Of a DNA stretch of 52,019 nucleotides, positions 44,298 through 52,019 are shown piece by piece (within the stretch, counting starts at the first letter, position 1; every line of letters begins with the position of its first letter). The notes under the pieces were generated by a model. That model was not told where the DNA came from, did not search any database, and saw only the letters and a program-made list of their open reading frames with translations. Source of the DNA: Bacillota bacterium (GTDB lineage: Bacteria; Bacillota; DTU025); NCBI GenBank assembly GCA_028709305.1, contig JAQVXE010000006.1:1-52019 (forward strand). Direction: 5' to 3'. The position numbers were made by a program, and so were the translations under genes.

Positions 44298-47200
44298 TTG
44301 ACGGGAATAGTCGACCTTCTGCTTGACTCTGCCATATTCAAGGATGTCTTGAGAAGAGTTGAGCAGGGATCAAGCTCCACACATATCTCTGGCCTTTCAG
44401 GCTCGCAGAAGTCCCTATTCATATCGGGGCTGTTTCGTCATGCCCGGAGCACGATTTTCGTGGTTACCGCCACACAGCAGGATGCTGAAAGCCTGTCGGG
44501 GGATATCGCTACCTTGATAGGCCCTGAACGCGTATTTGTCTTTCCGGCAGTCGACGTGATGCCCTATGAGGAGACGCCGATGAGCGCTGACCTTTCAGCC
44601 GCCCGCGCCAAAGCCCTTGCAGCCCTGGCCGGCGGCATGAAGTGCGTGGTATTGGCGCCTGCGCGCGCACTGGGGAGAAGAATGGTGCCCGTGGATCTGT
44701 TCGGACAGGCCATGTTCAGCATTAGAGTGGGCGAGGTTCGGGATCTTGAGGCACTAGTGCGTACGCTAACGCGATGCGGATATGAGATCTTGGGTAAGGT
44801 AGACGGTCGTGGGCAGGCCAGTGTGCGCGGTGGCATCATCGATGTCTTTCCGCATGACGCGGATCGTCCAGTTCGGATCGAGTTTTTTGGTGATGAGATA
44901 GAGTCCATTAGGCTCTTTGACCCTGAAACCCAGCTGTCACAGGAGTGGCTGGATGAGGCAACAATTGCTCCTGCGAGGGAGTTTCTTTATGACAGCGGCC
45001 AGCTCAAGAGGGCGTGCACGAGGATCCGCGAGGAGCTTGAACGAGTGGACGGGAGTGTGGCCCGAAGCCCCTCTTCTGCTGCGTTGATGGTCCATACCAG
45101 AAACCAGCTGCGTGAGAGGGTTATGCATCATCTTGAACGTTTCGAGACTGGGACCTACTTCGACAATGATGAGCAGTATCTCCCGTTCTTCTATGAGGAA
45201 CGTGTGACGGTGGCTGATTGGGCTGGCGATGCATTGTTCGTTGTTGATGAGCCCATCAGGCTCAAGGAAGCTCTTGCCGGTTACGAGGCCGACATACGGG
45301 AGACGTATGCGGCGTTGCTTGAGGCGGCCATGGTCCTTCCATCTCAAGCAGACCTGTACATGGATGCTGCGGAGGTTGGGGAGTCTGTTAGGCGGCAGCA
45401 GATCGTTGCCATGTCCCTACTTGCCAGGGCGGCAGATGGCGATGGCAGTGACCGGTTCGAGGGGATCCTGCCTGCTGCTCTAGACAACATAGTGGCCCAG
45501 ACGAAACAGGCGGAGATATTCGCAGGCCGACTCGACGATCTTATCCACGAGATCAAGAATTTCCGCAAGCGGCAGTACAGAGTGGTATGCGTGGCGTCGA
45601 CTGCGGAAAGACGTGCAAGACTTGCCGAACTCTTCGAGGAGAAGGGCATCTTGCCTATCTTGAACGATAGATTGCAGTCCGTGCCTGAGGTCGGCACAGT
45701 GAATCTAGCCGAAGGCGAACTCTCTTCCGGATTCCAGTGCACCGATATCAAGCTTCTAGTTCTTACCGAAGCTGAGATATATGGGCGGCGGAAGAAGAGG
45801 CGGCGGTTTGCCGGCGTCGAAGAGGGCGCGCGGATCGCCAGCTACACGGATCTATCGCCTGGGGACTACGTAGTCCACGTGAATCATGGAGTTGGAAAGT
45901 ACGGCGGAGTGCAGACTTTGGAGGTGGCGGGGGTCCAACGCGACTACCTCCTGGTTCAATATGCCGGTGAGGACAGGGTGTATGTCCCCACTGACCAGGT
46001 TGCTCTCTTGCAGAAATACATAGGGATGGAAGATTCACCGCCTCGCCTGAATAAACTTGGAGGGACAGAATGGACGCGTGCCAAGACCAGAGTGCGCGAG
46101 TCGGTGCAGGACATGGCAGAAGACCTTCTCAGATTGCATGCGGCCAGGGAGTCGGTAAAGGGCTATGCGTTCTCACCCGACACCGTATGGCAGCAGGAGT
46201 TTGAAGATCTCTTTCCTTACGAGGAGACGCCTGATCAGTGGCGGTCCATAGTTGATGTGAAGCACGACATGGAAAGGCCTATTCCCATGGACAGATTGCT
46301 CTGCGGGGATGTGGGGTTCGGCAAGACTGAGGTGGCGCTCCGAGCGGCTTTCAAAGCCGCGGTCGACGGAAAGCAGGTTGCGGTGCTGGTTCCCACAACC
46401 ATCCTTGCTCAGCAGCATTACGCCACGTTCTCAGAGAGATTCGGCGGATTTCCGATGGAAGTGGCGATTTTGTCAAGATTCCAGTCGGACGCGGAACAAA
46501 GACGAGTTATTCGAGGTCTCAAGATGGGGTCGGTTGATGTGGTCGTTGGAACCCATCGCTTGCTCTCACAGGACGTGCGCTTTCGCGACCTGGGCCTTGT
46601 AGTCGTCGACGAGGAACAAAGGTTTGGCGTGGCCCAGAAGGAACGCTTGAAGGAACTCCGGAAAGAAGTTGATGTTCTCACGTTGACGGCAACGCCTATT
46701 CCCAGGACTCTCCATATGGCTATGGCAGGGGTTCGAGACATGAGCCTCATGGAAACCCCGCCAGAGAATAGATTTCCCATAAGGACGTATGTAGTGGAGA
46801 AGAACGAGAGCCTCGTAAGGGAAGTGATTCTCAGGGAGATCGACCGCAACGGGCAGATCTACTTCGTCCACAACAGGGTGCACGACATAGAGGAGGTAGC
46901 CGCAAGGCTCAGCCGACTCGTCCCTGAAGCGTCGATAGGTATTGCTCATGGCCAGATGCCGGAGGATCGGCTTGAGCAGGTAATGCTACAATTTATGGCA
47001 CGAGAGTTTGATATTCTTGTTTGCACGGTTATAATAGAATCTGGTATTGATATTCCGAATGTCAACACCATAATCATTGATGACGCCCATAACCTTGGGC
47101 TTGCACAACTCTACCAGCTGCGTGGACGGGTGGGAAGAACGAATAGAGTGGCCTATGCGTACCTTCTGTTCAAGCGGGATGCGGCCCTCAGCGAAATCGC

Positions 47201-47870
47201 AGAGAAGAGGCTGGCTGCGATTCGGGAGTTCACGAGTTTGGGGTCGGGCTACAAGATAGCCATGCGGGACCTTGAGATACGCGGGGCAGGAAATATTCTC
47301 GGTCCTGAACAGCATGGCCATATTGCGGCGGTCGGATTTGAGATGTACTGCAGGCTCCTGGAAGAAACCATAAGTGAGCTCAAGGGCGACAGGAGGGAAC
47401 CAGAACCGCCGCCGGTTGTGATTGACCTTACTGTTGACGCGTACGTGCCTGACTCCTATGTTCCTGATTCGCGGCAGAAGATTGAGGTTTACAAGAAGAT
47501 CAACGGTATCGAATCTCTTGAGGACGCGTCGGATCTCTCCAAGGAGTTAATCGATAGATTTGGGCCATTGCCGCTTCCTGTCGATAACCTCATTGCCATT
47601 GCTGCGTTGAAGGTCCTCGCAAGGGAGCTGGGAGCCGTAAGTATCGCCAGTGAAAGAAATGGAGTAGTCGTGCGATTCGCCGACGGGGTGCGCTATGCAT
47701 ACGGCGACCTGATGAGGATTGCCAGACCATTCACGGGAAGAGTAGCGTTCGCGGCAGGGAAGACGCAAAGGCTCAGGGTTAAAACACATGGAATGTTGGA
47801 AAGAGAGATCTTGCACACTCTGATGAATATCCTATCTGAGATGAGGCAGAGCGTAGCAGCAAATCAATGA
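44298..47870 (+). CDS. mfd: Transcription-repair coupling factor
   Basis: ATP-dependent translocase of 1190 residues that removes stalled RNA polymerase at DNA lesions and recruits UvrA. Order: UvrB-like N-terminal module (to about 330), RNA-polymerase interaction domain of the CarD/TRCF type (LSPGDYVVHVNHGVGKY through VYVPTDQVALLQ), helicase core with GDVGFGKTEVALRA (Walker A), VVVDEEQRFG (DEEQ box), TATPIPRTL and QLRGRVGR, then the C-terminal TRCF domain (DAYVPDSYVPD). The start is TTG at 44298, 7 nt after AAGGGGG; ATG at 44292 is only 1 nt from that site. Length agrees with the family (about 1150-1180). Confidence 0.96.
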   Translation: MTGIVDLLLDSAIFKDVLRRVEQGSSSTHISGLSGSQKSLFISGLFRHARSTIFVVTATQQDAESLSGDIATLIGPERVFVFPAVDVMPYEETPMSADLSAARAKALAALAGGMKCVVLAPARALGRRMVPVDLFGQAMFSIRVGEVRDLEALVRTLTRCGYEILGKVDGRGQASVRGGIIDVFPHDADRPVRIEFFGDEIESIRLFDPETQLSQEWLDEATIAPAREFLYDSGQLKRACTRIREELERVDGSVARSPSSAALMVHTRNQLRERVMHHLERFETGTYFDNDEQYLPFFYEERVTVADWAGDALFVVDEPIRLKEALAGYEADIRETYAALLEAAMVLPSQADLYMDAAEVGESVRRQQIVAMSLLARAADGDGSDRFEGILPAALDNIVAQTKQAEIFAGRLDDLIHEIKNFRKRQYRVVCVASTAERRARLAELFEEKGILPILNDRLQSVPEVGTVNLAEGELSSGFQCTDIKLLVLTEAEIYGRRKKRRRFAGVEEGARIASYTDLSPGDYVVHVNHGVGKYGGVQTLEVAGVQRDYLLVQYAGEDRVYVPTDQVALLQKYIGMEDSPPRLNKLGGTEWTRAKTRVRESVQDMAEDLLRLHAARESVKGYAFSPDTVWQQEFEDLFPYEETPDQWRSIVDVKHDMERPIPMDRLLCGDVGFGKTEVALRAAFKAAVDGKQVAVLVPTTILAQQHYATFSERFGGFPMEVAILSRFQSDAEQRRVIRGLKMGSVDVVVGTHRLLSQDVRFRDLGLVVVDEEQRFGVAQKERLKELRKEVDVLTLTATPIPRTLHMAMAGVRDMSLMETPPENRFPIRTYVVEKNESLVREVILREIDRNGQIYFVHNRVHDIEEVAARLSRLVPEASIGIAHGQMPEDRLEQVMLQFMAREFDILVCTVIIESGIDIPNVNTIIIDDAHNLGLAQLYQLRGRVGRTNRVAYAYLLFKRDAALSEIAEKRLAAIREFTSLGSGYKIAMRDLEIRGAGNILGPEQHGHIAAVGFEMYCRLLEETISELKGDRREPEPPPVVIDLTVDAYVPDSYVPDSRQKIEVYKKINGIESLEDASDLSKELIDRFGPLPLPVDNLIAIAALKVLARELGAVSIASERNGVVVRFADGVRYAYGDLMRIARPFTGRVAFAAGKTQRLRVKTHGMLEREILHTLMNILSEMRQSVAANQ

Positions 47871-47907
47871 CACCATCAGTCAGTAATATGCAGGAGGGTA
47901 TTGAGGA

Positions 47908-48465
47908 ATGAGAGCTACTGGAATTGTCAGACGCATCGACGAACTGGGAAGAATTGTGGTACCTAAAGAACTTCGAAGGAGCCTTCGAATACACGAAGGT
48001 GATTCAGTCGAGATATATGTGGATCCAAAAGGAAGCGTAGTGCTGAAGAAGTACTCGCCTGTGGCTCAACTCAAGGATGTAGCTTCCGATATGGCTGAAT
48101 CCCTATCGTCATCATCAGGCGATGTAGCCCTCATATGCGACAGGGATACGGTAGTAGCTGCATCCGGGCCACACAAGGAGGAGCTTCTGGGACGCCGCGT
48201 AGGCCGTGCTGTAGAGAAGGCAATGGTCGAGAAGCAGGCGCTAATGGTCCACTTCAGCGGAGGCGGAGATGCGTCCAGCATTTTGGCGAATGAAGGGCCG
48301 GATTCGATTGCCATGATTTCCGCTGCCATTGCTCCTATCATCGCAGACGGTGACTCTGTCGGTGCTGTGATAGTCGGCACAACTTCCAACGACTCTACTG
48401 TAGGCGACCTTGAGGAAAGCTTGGCAATTACGGCTGCGGGATACTTGGCAAGGCAGGTGGCATAA
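47908..48465 (+). CDS. spoVT: Stage V sporulation regulator SpoVT
   Basis: Transcription factor of 185 residues. An AbrB-type swapped-hairpin DNA-binding domain (MRATGIVRRIDELGRIVVPK, through RRSLRIHEGDSVEIYVD) is followed by a GAF-like domain (VALICDRDTVVAASG, ITAAGYLARQ). In Bacillus it tunes sigma-G-dependent genes in the forespore. The start is ATG at 47908 with AGGAGGG upstream, 37 nt after mfd. Gene order mfd-spoVT-flippase matches Bacillus. Confidence 0.96.
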   Translation: MRATGIVRRIDELGRIVVPKELRRSLRIHEGDSVEIYVDPKGSVVLKKYSPVAQLKDVASDMAESLSSSSGDVALICDRDTVVAASGPHKEELLGRRVGRAVEKAMVEKQALMVHFSGGGDASSILANEGPDSIAMISAAIAPIIADGDSVGAVIVGTTSNDSTVGDLEESLAITAAGYLARQVA

Positions 48466-48513
48466 ACGAACAGCAACCGGGATCAGACGTCATTTGTTCG
48501 GGGTGCCGCGCTT

Positions 48514-50145
48514 ATGGCGGCAGCCGGAGTGATCAGCCGGATACTCGGCGCTGTCTATCGAATTCCGCTTGCTAATACCATTGGCGATGAAGGCATAGGG
48601 TTGCTCGAGCTCGCGCAACCGCTGTATAATTTTTTCCTTGTGGCTTCAGTGGCGGGGTTGCCGCTTGCAGTTTCGAAACTTGTGGCGGAACGCATGGCAG
48701 TCGGCGATGAGCGCGGATCCTTCCGCATATTGAAGGTTGCAACCATCATGATGCTATGCACTGGGCTTGCATCTGCGTCATTCATGTATCTTGGAGCTGA
48801 TTGGCTTGCAGAACGGATCTACCACGACGTGCGGGTAGCGCTTGCCATACGGGCAATTGCTCCCGCCCTTTTTTTCGTTACAGTCATGTCGGCTTTCCGA
48901 GGGTATTTCCAGGGATGCCAGGACATGGGGCCATCCGCTGCGTCGCAGGTAGTAGAGCAGTTCATCCGCGTGGGCACAATGCTTTTGCTTGCCACAACTC
49001 TGATGCCTCGCGGCGTGGAGTACGCCGCTGCCGGTGCTGCCTTGGGAGCCGTTACAGGCGGCATGGCCGGCCTTGCATACCTTCTGTTTGTGTACGTCCG
49101 AAGGATTGGCGCGGCCAGCATCGAAAAGGGCAGAGGCAAGGAAAAGAGCGGGCGAGTGAGAATCCGTGCAGGCGAGAGAGGCAAAGCCGTAAAGACGGCG
49201 GGGCGGAGAGAAGAAACAACCTGGGAGCTGTTGACGGCCATATTCGCGATTGCGCTGCCAGTTGCGATCGGGGCATCTGTCTTGCCAGTTGTTAGAGCGA
49301 TCGATTCAGCCATGGTGCCAGCGCGCCTTGGGGTTGCAGGTTTTCCCTCTGAAAATGCCACAGCCCTGTTTGGACAGTTGAGCGGAATGGCGCTTCCCCT
49401 TGCATACTTCCCCAACGTTCTTACGATTGCACTCGCGTCAAGCATAGTGCCGGCGATTTCTGAAGCATTGGCTGTGGGCAGCAGAGCGGGGGCTGAGAGA
49501 CGGGCCCGAGCTGCAATGAGGCTCACGGCCCTGATAGCTCTTCCTGCCGGGTTCGGGCTATGGACACTCAGCTTGGAGATATGCAGTCTTGTCTATGGGC
49601 GGCCTGAAGTTGGGCGGGTGCTTGCGGCGCTTGCTCCTGCCTCGGCATTTCTCTGCGTGCTTCAGACGTCCGGCGCGATCCTGCAGGGCATGGGATATCC
49701 GGGAGCCCCTGTGAAGAATTTGCTGGTAGGCTCAGCTGTCAAGGTGGTATGCGAGTGGTGGCTTACAGGGCTACCTCAGCTGAATGTGGCCGGCGCCGCG
49801 ATCAGCACATCTGTAGGATTTGGAGTGGTTGCCCTGGCCAACATGGCGGATGTGGTAAGGAGGCTCGGGCGCGGGGCCGGAGCGGGCCTTGCTGCTGAGT
49901 TTGCAAAGCCTGCTATATCTGCTGCGATAATGGCGGCAGTGGCCAGAATCGCCTACTCGTCCTTGGCCAAGATGACGGGACGGGCTGGGCTTGCGACAAT
50001 CCTTTCCATAGCGGCGGCAGCTGTGACTTATTTTGTGGTGATGCTTGCCATCGGGGGAATTGCCGAGGCCGACATCGAGATGATCCCAAAGATTGGGACG
50101 CCCCTGGCTCGCATTCTTGCGCGGTTGGGCCTGGTGAAGGCGTAG
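48514..50145 (+). CDS. SpoVB/MATE-like polysaccharide flippase family protein
   Basis: Membrane protein of 543 residues with about 12-14 helices, of the MOP/MurJ-SpoVB-Wzx group that flips lipid-linked sugars. It begins AAAGVISRILGAVYRIPLAN and has FRGYFQGCQDMGPSAASQVV and ILQGMGYPGAPVKNLLVGS, as in SpoVB. A basic loop of about 45 residues (KGRGKEKSGRVRIR onward) separates the two halves. It is the yabM equivalent. The ATG at 48514 has a poor ribosome-binding site. The in-frame codons before it, from just after the spoVT TAA, encode TSFVRGAAL, which matches the family N-terminus, but no ATG, GTG or TTG is present there. The real start is therefore uncertain. Confidence 0.88.
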   Translation: MAAAGVISRILGAVYRIPLANTIGDEGIGLLELAQPLYNFFLVASVAGLPLAVSKLVAERMAVGDERGSFRILKVATIMMLCTGLASASFMYLGADWLAERIYHDVRVALAIRAIAPALFFVTVMSAFRGYFQGCQDMGPSAASQVVEQFIRVGTMLLLATTLMPRGVEYAAAGAALGAVTGGMAGLAYLLFVYVRRIGAASIEKGRGKEKSGRVRIRAGERGKAVKTAGRREETTWELLTAIFAIALPVAIGASVLPVVRAIDSAMVPARLGVAGFPSENATALFGQLSGMALPLAYFPNVLTIALASSIVPAISEALAVGSRAGAERRARAAMRLTALIALPAGFGLWTLSLEICSLVYGRPEVGRVLAALAPASAFLCVLQTSGAILQGMGYPGAPVKNLLVGSAVKVVCEWWLTGLPQLNVAGAAISTSVGFGVVALANMADVVRRLGRGAGAGLAAEFAKPAISAAIMAAVARIAYSSLAKMTGRAGLATILSIAAAAVTYFVVMLAIGGIAEADIEMIPKIGTPLARILARLGLVKA

Positions 50146-50178
50146 CAGAAGGTAAATATTGCGGAAGGCGTGGTAGAT

Positions 50179-51021
50179 ATGGCTGATGTAGATAGGTCGC
50201 TACAGAGCGAACGAGCTGAAGAGGGCATGCCGCAATGCGACTACCCTGCGGACAAGCTTGTCAAGATCATGGCTAGGCTGCGTGGTCCGGGCGGGTGCCC
50301 TTGGGACCATAAGCAGACATCATCTTCTCTGAAACCATATGTGATCGAAGAGGCGTATGAAGTTGTTGAGGCGATTGACAGCGGCGATCCTGCCCTGCTC
50401 TGCGAGGAACTTGGAGACCTGCTCCTGCAAGTAGTCTTTCATTGCCAGATTGCAGACGAAGAGGGGATTTTCGATTTCAACGATGTAGTGGAGGCTATCA
50501 GCGCGAAGCTGGTGCGTCGACACCCGCACGTGTTCGGAGATGTAGAAGCAAGCGATGCCGGCACTGTCTTGCGAAACTGGGAACGGATCAAGCAGAAGGA
50601 GAAGGAATCGCATGGTGGGGCGCCTGCGTCCATCCTTGATGAGGTCCCGCAGTACTTGCCAGCTCTTATGCAGGCGGCGAAGATCCAGGACAAGGCGAGC
50701 CGGGTCGGCTTTGACTGGGAGTGCGCAGAGGATGCCTCTGCCAAGGTGTGGGAGGAGACTGACGAGCTCAAGGAGGCTATGGCGTCAGGGGATGAGGCGA
50801 AGATCCGCGAAGAACTGGGAGATCTTCTCTTCGCCGTTGTGAATGTGGCGAGGCTCCTTGACGTAGACCCTGAGGAGGCCTTGAGACGCACTAATTCGAA
50901 GTTTGCGTCAAGGTTCAAGTTCATCGAGCACAGGGCTGACGAAAGTGGAATTGCCCTGGAGGAAATGACATTCGACGAGATGGACGCCATATGGGATGAG
51001 GCCAAGGGGAAAGGCCTCTAG
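50179..51021 (+). CDS. mazG: MazG nucleoside triphosphate pyrophosphohydrolase
   Basis: Enzyme of 280 residues that hydrolyses NTPs and dNTPs to monophosphates, removing damaged nucleotides. Two MazG units are visible, each with an EExxE-type metal site: CPWDHKQTSSSLKPYVIEEA and EELGDLLLQVV in the first, VWEETDELKEA and EELGDLLFAVVNVARLL in the second. The start is ATG at 50179 with GGAAGG 10 nt upstream; GTG at 50170 touches that site. In Bacillus the corresponding YabN is fused to a tetrapyrrole methylase-like domain, which is missing here. Confidence 0.95.
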   Translation: MADVDRSLQSERAEEGMPQCDYPADKLVKIMARLRGPGGCPWDHKQTSSSLKPYVIEEAYEVVEAIDSGDPALLCEELGDLLLQVVFHCQIADEEGIFDFNDVVEAISAKLVRRHPHVFGDVEASDAGTVLRNWERIKQKEKESHGGAPASILDEVPQYLPALMQAAKIQDKASRVGFDWECAEDASAKVWEETDELKEAMASGDEAKIREELGDLLFAVVNVARLLDVDPEEALRRTNSKFASRFKFIEHRADESGIALEEMTFDEMDAIWDEAKGKGL

Positions 51022-51034
51022 GTGTTTTGCCTAG

Positions 51035-51063
51035 GCATTATGTGGTCTGAATGGGCATAAACA
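51035..51063 (+). promoter_or_regulatory. Possible sigma-E promoter before yabP
   Basis: GCATTAT (51035-51041) and CATAAACA (51056-51063), 14 bp apart, resemble the sigma-E boxes KMATATT and CATACANT imperfectly. yabP is sigma-E dependent in Bacillus, which supports the reading. Confidence 0.35.
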
Positions 51064-51140
51064 TCCATAGGACAAAGTGTTCTTCCAGTGGGGGAGGCGC
51101 GTGTTCCATACGCGAAGTTTTGTCCGAAGGAGTGGTGCCG

Positions 51141-51452
51141 ATGGCCGCCAAAGGACCTGACTTGACTGATGAGGCAAGGCGGAAGCGCCCTGGCCTCCAG
51201 CACAGAGTCGTGATGGTCGATCGTGAAAGCATGATGGTAGACGGGGTAGCCAACGTAGAGAGCTTCGATGATGAGGAGATAATCCTTGATACAAATGCGG
51301 GAGTGCTCACTGTGACCGGGCATGATCTCCACATACGCCAGCTCAATCTGGAGGATGGGACTATCGAGATCGAGGGGTACGTGGAGACGTGTGACTACTT
51401 TGACGAAAGTCCTAAAAGAGGACGCGGCTTCTTGGGAAGGCTGCTCCGATAG
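51141..51452 (+). CDS. yabP: Sporulation protein YabP
   Basis: Protein of 103 residues in the YabP/YqfC sporulation family. The conserved core is HRVVMVDRESMMVDGVANVE, then DEEIILDTNAGVLTVTGHDLH, IRQLNLEDGTIEIEG and the terminal RGFLGRLLR. It is needed for sporulation in Bacillus; its molecular role is unknown. The start is ATG at 51141 with GAAGGAG 9 nt upstream; the longer frame from 51051 covers the intergenic region. rqcP (yabO), which precedes yabP in Bacillus, is absent. Confidence 0.93.
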   Translation: MAAKGPDLTDEARRKRPGLQHRVVMVDRESMMVDGVANVESFDDEEIILDTNAGVLTVTGHDLHIRQLNLEDGTIEIEGYVETCDYFDESPKRGRGFLGRLLR

Positions 51453-51701
51453 GCGAGGGAAGATTCGTCCGAGCGCCCGAGGCGGTCGGGGGCTTGGGCG
51501 AAGGAGTGTTCCACTGTTGAAGAGCGCTAGCGGACACTGGAAAATGATGAAGCTACATAGGATTCAGTAGAAATGCGACGAATACTGTGACAATGCGAGG
51601 CGACAAGTGAAGATATCCAGGTTGCACCATGCAGTCCTGTCTGAACCTACTAATGGAATCGCGTGGAGCCTGGAGGAATAGGCCTCGCCGGGGGACCGTA
51701 T

Positions 51702-52019
51702 ATGCCAAGAAAGCCAAAACGGAGTGCGCCGAGGCGCAGCAGAAAGAGATCGACGCGGAAGAAGCAGGGAATGAGCTTTGGACTCACAGTTGTCACCGGG
51801 ATCTTGGGTGTAATCATCAGTCCGCTTGTCTTTGTAGTATCTTTGTTTCGTCCGTCGATGAAAATACATAAACGCTGGATAATATCGCTCGGAGTAATGA
51901 TTGCGATCTTCGCCGTGTATTCATGGGCAGGCGTGAAATATGTTGACGAGATGTCGGCTCAGGCCCTCAACATACTGGGGGACTATGGTTCTGCCCGCAT
52001 TGAAGTGAGGGACATGCCT
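51702..52019 (+). CDS. Membrane protein, C-terminus beyond window
   Basis: Open frame of 106 codons that runs off the end of the window. The N-terminus is strongly basic (PRKPKRSAPRRSRKRSTRKK). Two hydrophobic segments follow (about residues 25-48, FGLTVVTGILGVIISPLVFV, and 58-77, WIISLGVMIAIFAVYSWAGV), with a positively charged loop between them and the beginning of an extracytoplasmic or cytoplasmic domain (YVDEMSAQALNILG). The start is ATG at 51702 with GGGGGA 6 nt upstream. It sits where yabQ or divIC would be expected, but I do not recognise either. The 249 bp between yabP and this gene (51453-51701) hold no clear gene. Confidence 0.7.
   Translation, partial: MPRKPKRSAPRRSRKRSTRKKQGMSFGLTVVTGILGVIISPLVFVVSLFRPSMKIHKRWIISLGVMIAIFAVYSWAGVKYVDEMSAQALNILGDYGSARIEVRDMP

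Overview
The window is chromosomal DNA from an endospore-forming member of the Bacillota. The gene order veg, ispE, ridA (yabJ), spoVG, glmU, prs, pth, mfd, spoVT, spoVB-like (yabM), mazG (yabN), yabP follows the well-known Bacillus/Clostridia spoVG-mfd neighbourhood. An alpha/beta-type SASP, a SPOCS-LysM protein and a sigma-H-type spoVG promoter fit a spore-former. Many starts are TTG or GTG behind strong Shine-Dalgarno sequences. An outer-membrane-type beta-barrel ending in Phe, plus two solute-binding proteins with no lipobox, suggest a diderm lineage (Limnochordia- or Halanaerobiales-like). That placement is inference.

Layout. 1-7.7 kb: veg with tandem consensus promoters, a PHP-domain protein translationally coupled to a LysM/degenerate GH18 protein, a SPOCS-LysM spore protein, and the MrfA helicase. 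7.7-10.3 kb: a polar amino-acid ABC transporter (binding protein, permease, ATPase). 10.3-12.1 kb: a decayed zone with a pseudoknot-like repeat, a frameshifted DNRLRE lipoprotein, 430 bp without a gene, and a receiver-only response regulator. 12.1-22.1 kb: a 3012-residue secreted subtilisin with seven PKD domains, two beta-propellers, two NIDO-like modules and a C-terminal type-A sorting/FlgD-Ig-like domain, followed directly by a PorV/UPF0164-type barrel. 22.2-25.6 kb, minus strand: a LuxR-type response regulator and a large PAS/GAF histidine kinase. 25.8-30.3 kb: a cysteine-less thioredoxin-fold membrane protein, a PAP2 phosphatase, a 1.3-kb IS1595-like element whose transposase lacks the usual acidic residues, a PfkB kinase and a YdcZ-type transporter. 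30.5-36.1 kb: a complete oppABCDF operon. 36.2-52.0 kb: dacF, ispE, a MobA-like nucleotidyltransferase, ridA, spoVG, tRNA-Gln, SASP, glmU, prs, pth, mfd, spoVT, a flippase, mazG, yabP and a truncated two-TM membrane protein.

How it fits together. The two flanks (veg and 36-52 kb) are a housekeeping/sporulation backbone for cell-wall precursors, PRPP, translation quality control, transcription-coupled repair and spore assembly. About 36 kb of accessory genes lie between veg and ispE, concerned mostly with nutrient capture (amino acids, oligopeptides) and extracellular proteolysis. A working model is that the giant protease degrades protein outside the cell, the Opp and amino-acid transporters import the products, and the adjacent two-component genes sense and regulate. 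The most novel signal is the pairing of a protease carrying a Bacteroidota-style C-terminal sorting-type domain with a PorV-like outer-membrane protein in a spore-former.
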